From JBAZDC01 sp041654595 (GTDB taxonomy: Bacteria; Pseudomonadota; Gammaproteobacteria; Burkholderiales; Burkholderiaceae_B), in NCBI GenBank assembly GCA_964551305.1, contig CAZKBT010000052.1, positions 1-21,225 on the forward strand: a DNA stretch of 21,225 nucleotides, in the 5' to 3' direction. This document shows positions 20,567-21,225 of this stretch, piece by piece. How positions within the stretch are numbered: the first letter of the stretch is position 1; every line of letters starts with the position of its first letter. Position numbers and translations under genes: made by a program. The notes beneath the pieces are model-generated. The model was not told the origin of the DNA. It ran no database searches and saw only the letters and a program-made list of their open reading frames with translations.

Positions 20567-21225
20567 ATGGCCACGCCAGTCCAGCAAGACGCGCTCTCGC
20601 TTTCGCTGCCCGACACCCGCGTCGTTTATGTGCAAGCGGGCGAAGGGGATGTCCTGCTGCTCATCCACGGCTCGCTATGCGACTACCGCTATTGGCGGTG
20701 GCAGATGCCCGCCCTGAGCCCGCATATGCGCGTCGTGGCGCCGAGCCTGCGCGGCTTCTGGCCCACGGCCTATGCCTCGGAACATCCCGATTTCGGCATT
20801 GAGCGCCATACCCGGGACATGCTGGCGTTCGCGCGCGCGTTGACCGCGGGCACGGGCAGGCTGCATGTCGCGGGCCATTCGCGGGGCGCCCAGGTCGCAC
20901 TGGAAATGGCGTTGCATGCGCCTGATTTAGTGCACAGCCTGACGCTGGCCGATCCCGGCTTCGGCTTCGCAGGCGAGCCGCCCGTTCCCTCATTTCACAC
21001 CGACGCAGTCGCCCTGCTGCGCCAGGGAAGAACGGAAGAGGCGCTGGCGCTATTCGTGGACACGGTCAACGGGCCCGACACGTGGCGACGGATGACAAAT
21101 TGGTTCAAGGTCATGGTGCGGGACAACGCCTATACGCTGCTTTCCCAGCTGCGCGACCTGAACCGCGCCATCGATCCCGACACGCTGCGCGCGCTGCGCT
21201 GCCCCTCCCTGCTCATCGGCGGCGA
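20567..21225 (+). CDS. Alpha/beta hydrolase, partial at the window edge
   Basis: An open frame from ATG 20567 runs off the right end (219 aa seen). It is an alpha/beta-hydrolase: LLLIHGSLCDYRYW (about residues 30-43) carries the oxyanion-hole HG motif. The nucleophile elbow is GHSRG (about 103-107), with Ser105 as nucleophile, followed by LHAPDLVHSLTLADPG. The acid and histidine of the triad would lie beyond or near the edge. No signal peptide is seen. It begins 19 nt after cpoB without a clear ribosome site. Substrate is unknown; esterase or haloalkane-type hydrolase cannot be separated here. Confidence 0.88.
   Translation, partial: MATPVQQDALSLSLPDTRVVYVQAGEGDVLLLIHGSLCDYRYWRWQMPALSPHMRVVAPSLRGFWPTAYASEHPDFGIERHTRDMLAFARALTAGTGRLHVAGHSRGAQVALEMALHAPDLVHSLTLADPGFGFAGEPPVPSFHTDAVALLRQGRTEEALALFVDTVNGPDTWRRMTNWFKVMVRDNAYTLLSQLRDLNRAIDPDTLRALRCPSLLIGG

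Overview
The window looks like a chromosomal segment of a GC-rich betaproteobacterium, most likely Burkholderiales of the Alcaligenaceae type (Bordetella/Achromobacter/Pusillimonas relatives). The reasons are the 16S 5' end and rrn leader, a betaproteobacterial-type 6S RNA beside zapA, a tripartite tricarboxylate transporter with a TctDE-like two-component pair, and the protein sequences as recalled. No search was run, so the genus is inference. There is no sign of phage, insertion sequence, integron or CRISPR; nearly everything is core chromosome.

Layout. 1-376 (minus) is the very start of a 16S rRNA gene with its leader, boxA and a strong promoter. 377-837 has no convincing gene. 838-1570 (minus) holds a disulfide-bond gene (dsbB-like) and a tiny membrane protein just upstream that is too short for a routine ORF list. 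An Lrp-family regulator (minus) is divergent from hppD (plus). A cytochrome c / msrA pair (minus) is divergent from lgt (plus), and lgt overlaps tail-to-tail with a SIMPL-domain gene. 6043-7043 (minus) contains a ZapB-like coiled-coil gene, zapA, 6S RNA and its terminator, directly before the SIMPL gene.

7390-9371 (plus) encodes TctB and TctA without a local TctC, followed by a terminator and a hydroxyisobutyrate-dehydrogenase-like gene. Convergent to these is a minus-strand operon rppH - response regulator - sensor kinase, of the TctD/TctE type that normally controls such transporters. Divergent from rppH is proS. From 15151 to 20547 runs a complete Tol-Pal cluster, ybgC-tolQ-tolR-tolA-tolB-pal-cpoB. 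An alpha/beta-hydrolase gene is cut by the right edge.

Functional threads: envelope maintenance (Lgt supplies the lipid for the Pal lipoprotein, Tol-Pal acts at division together with ZapA/ZapB-like proteins, and CpoB links Tol to cell-wall synthesis), redox and thiol repair (DsbB-like, MsrA, cytochrome c), and carboxylate uptake under two-component control. I found no wholly new system. The most noteworthy points are the small-membrane-protein/DsbB-variant pair, genes set directly behind terminators (SIMPL behind 6S, cpoB behind pal), the rppH-two-component fusion operon, and hairpins upstream of dsbB and at the tolR-tolA junction.
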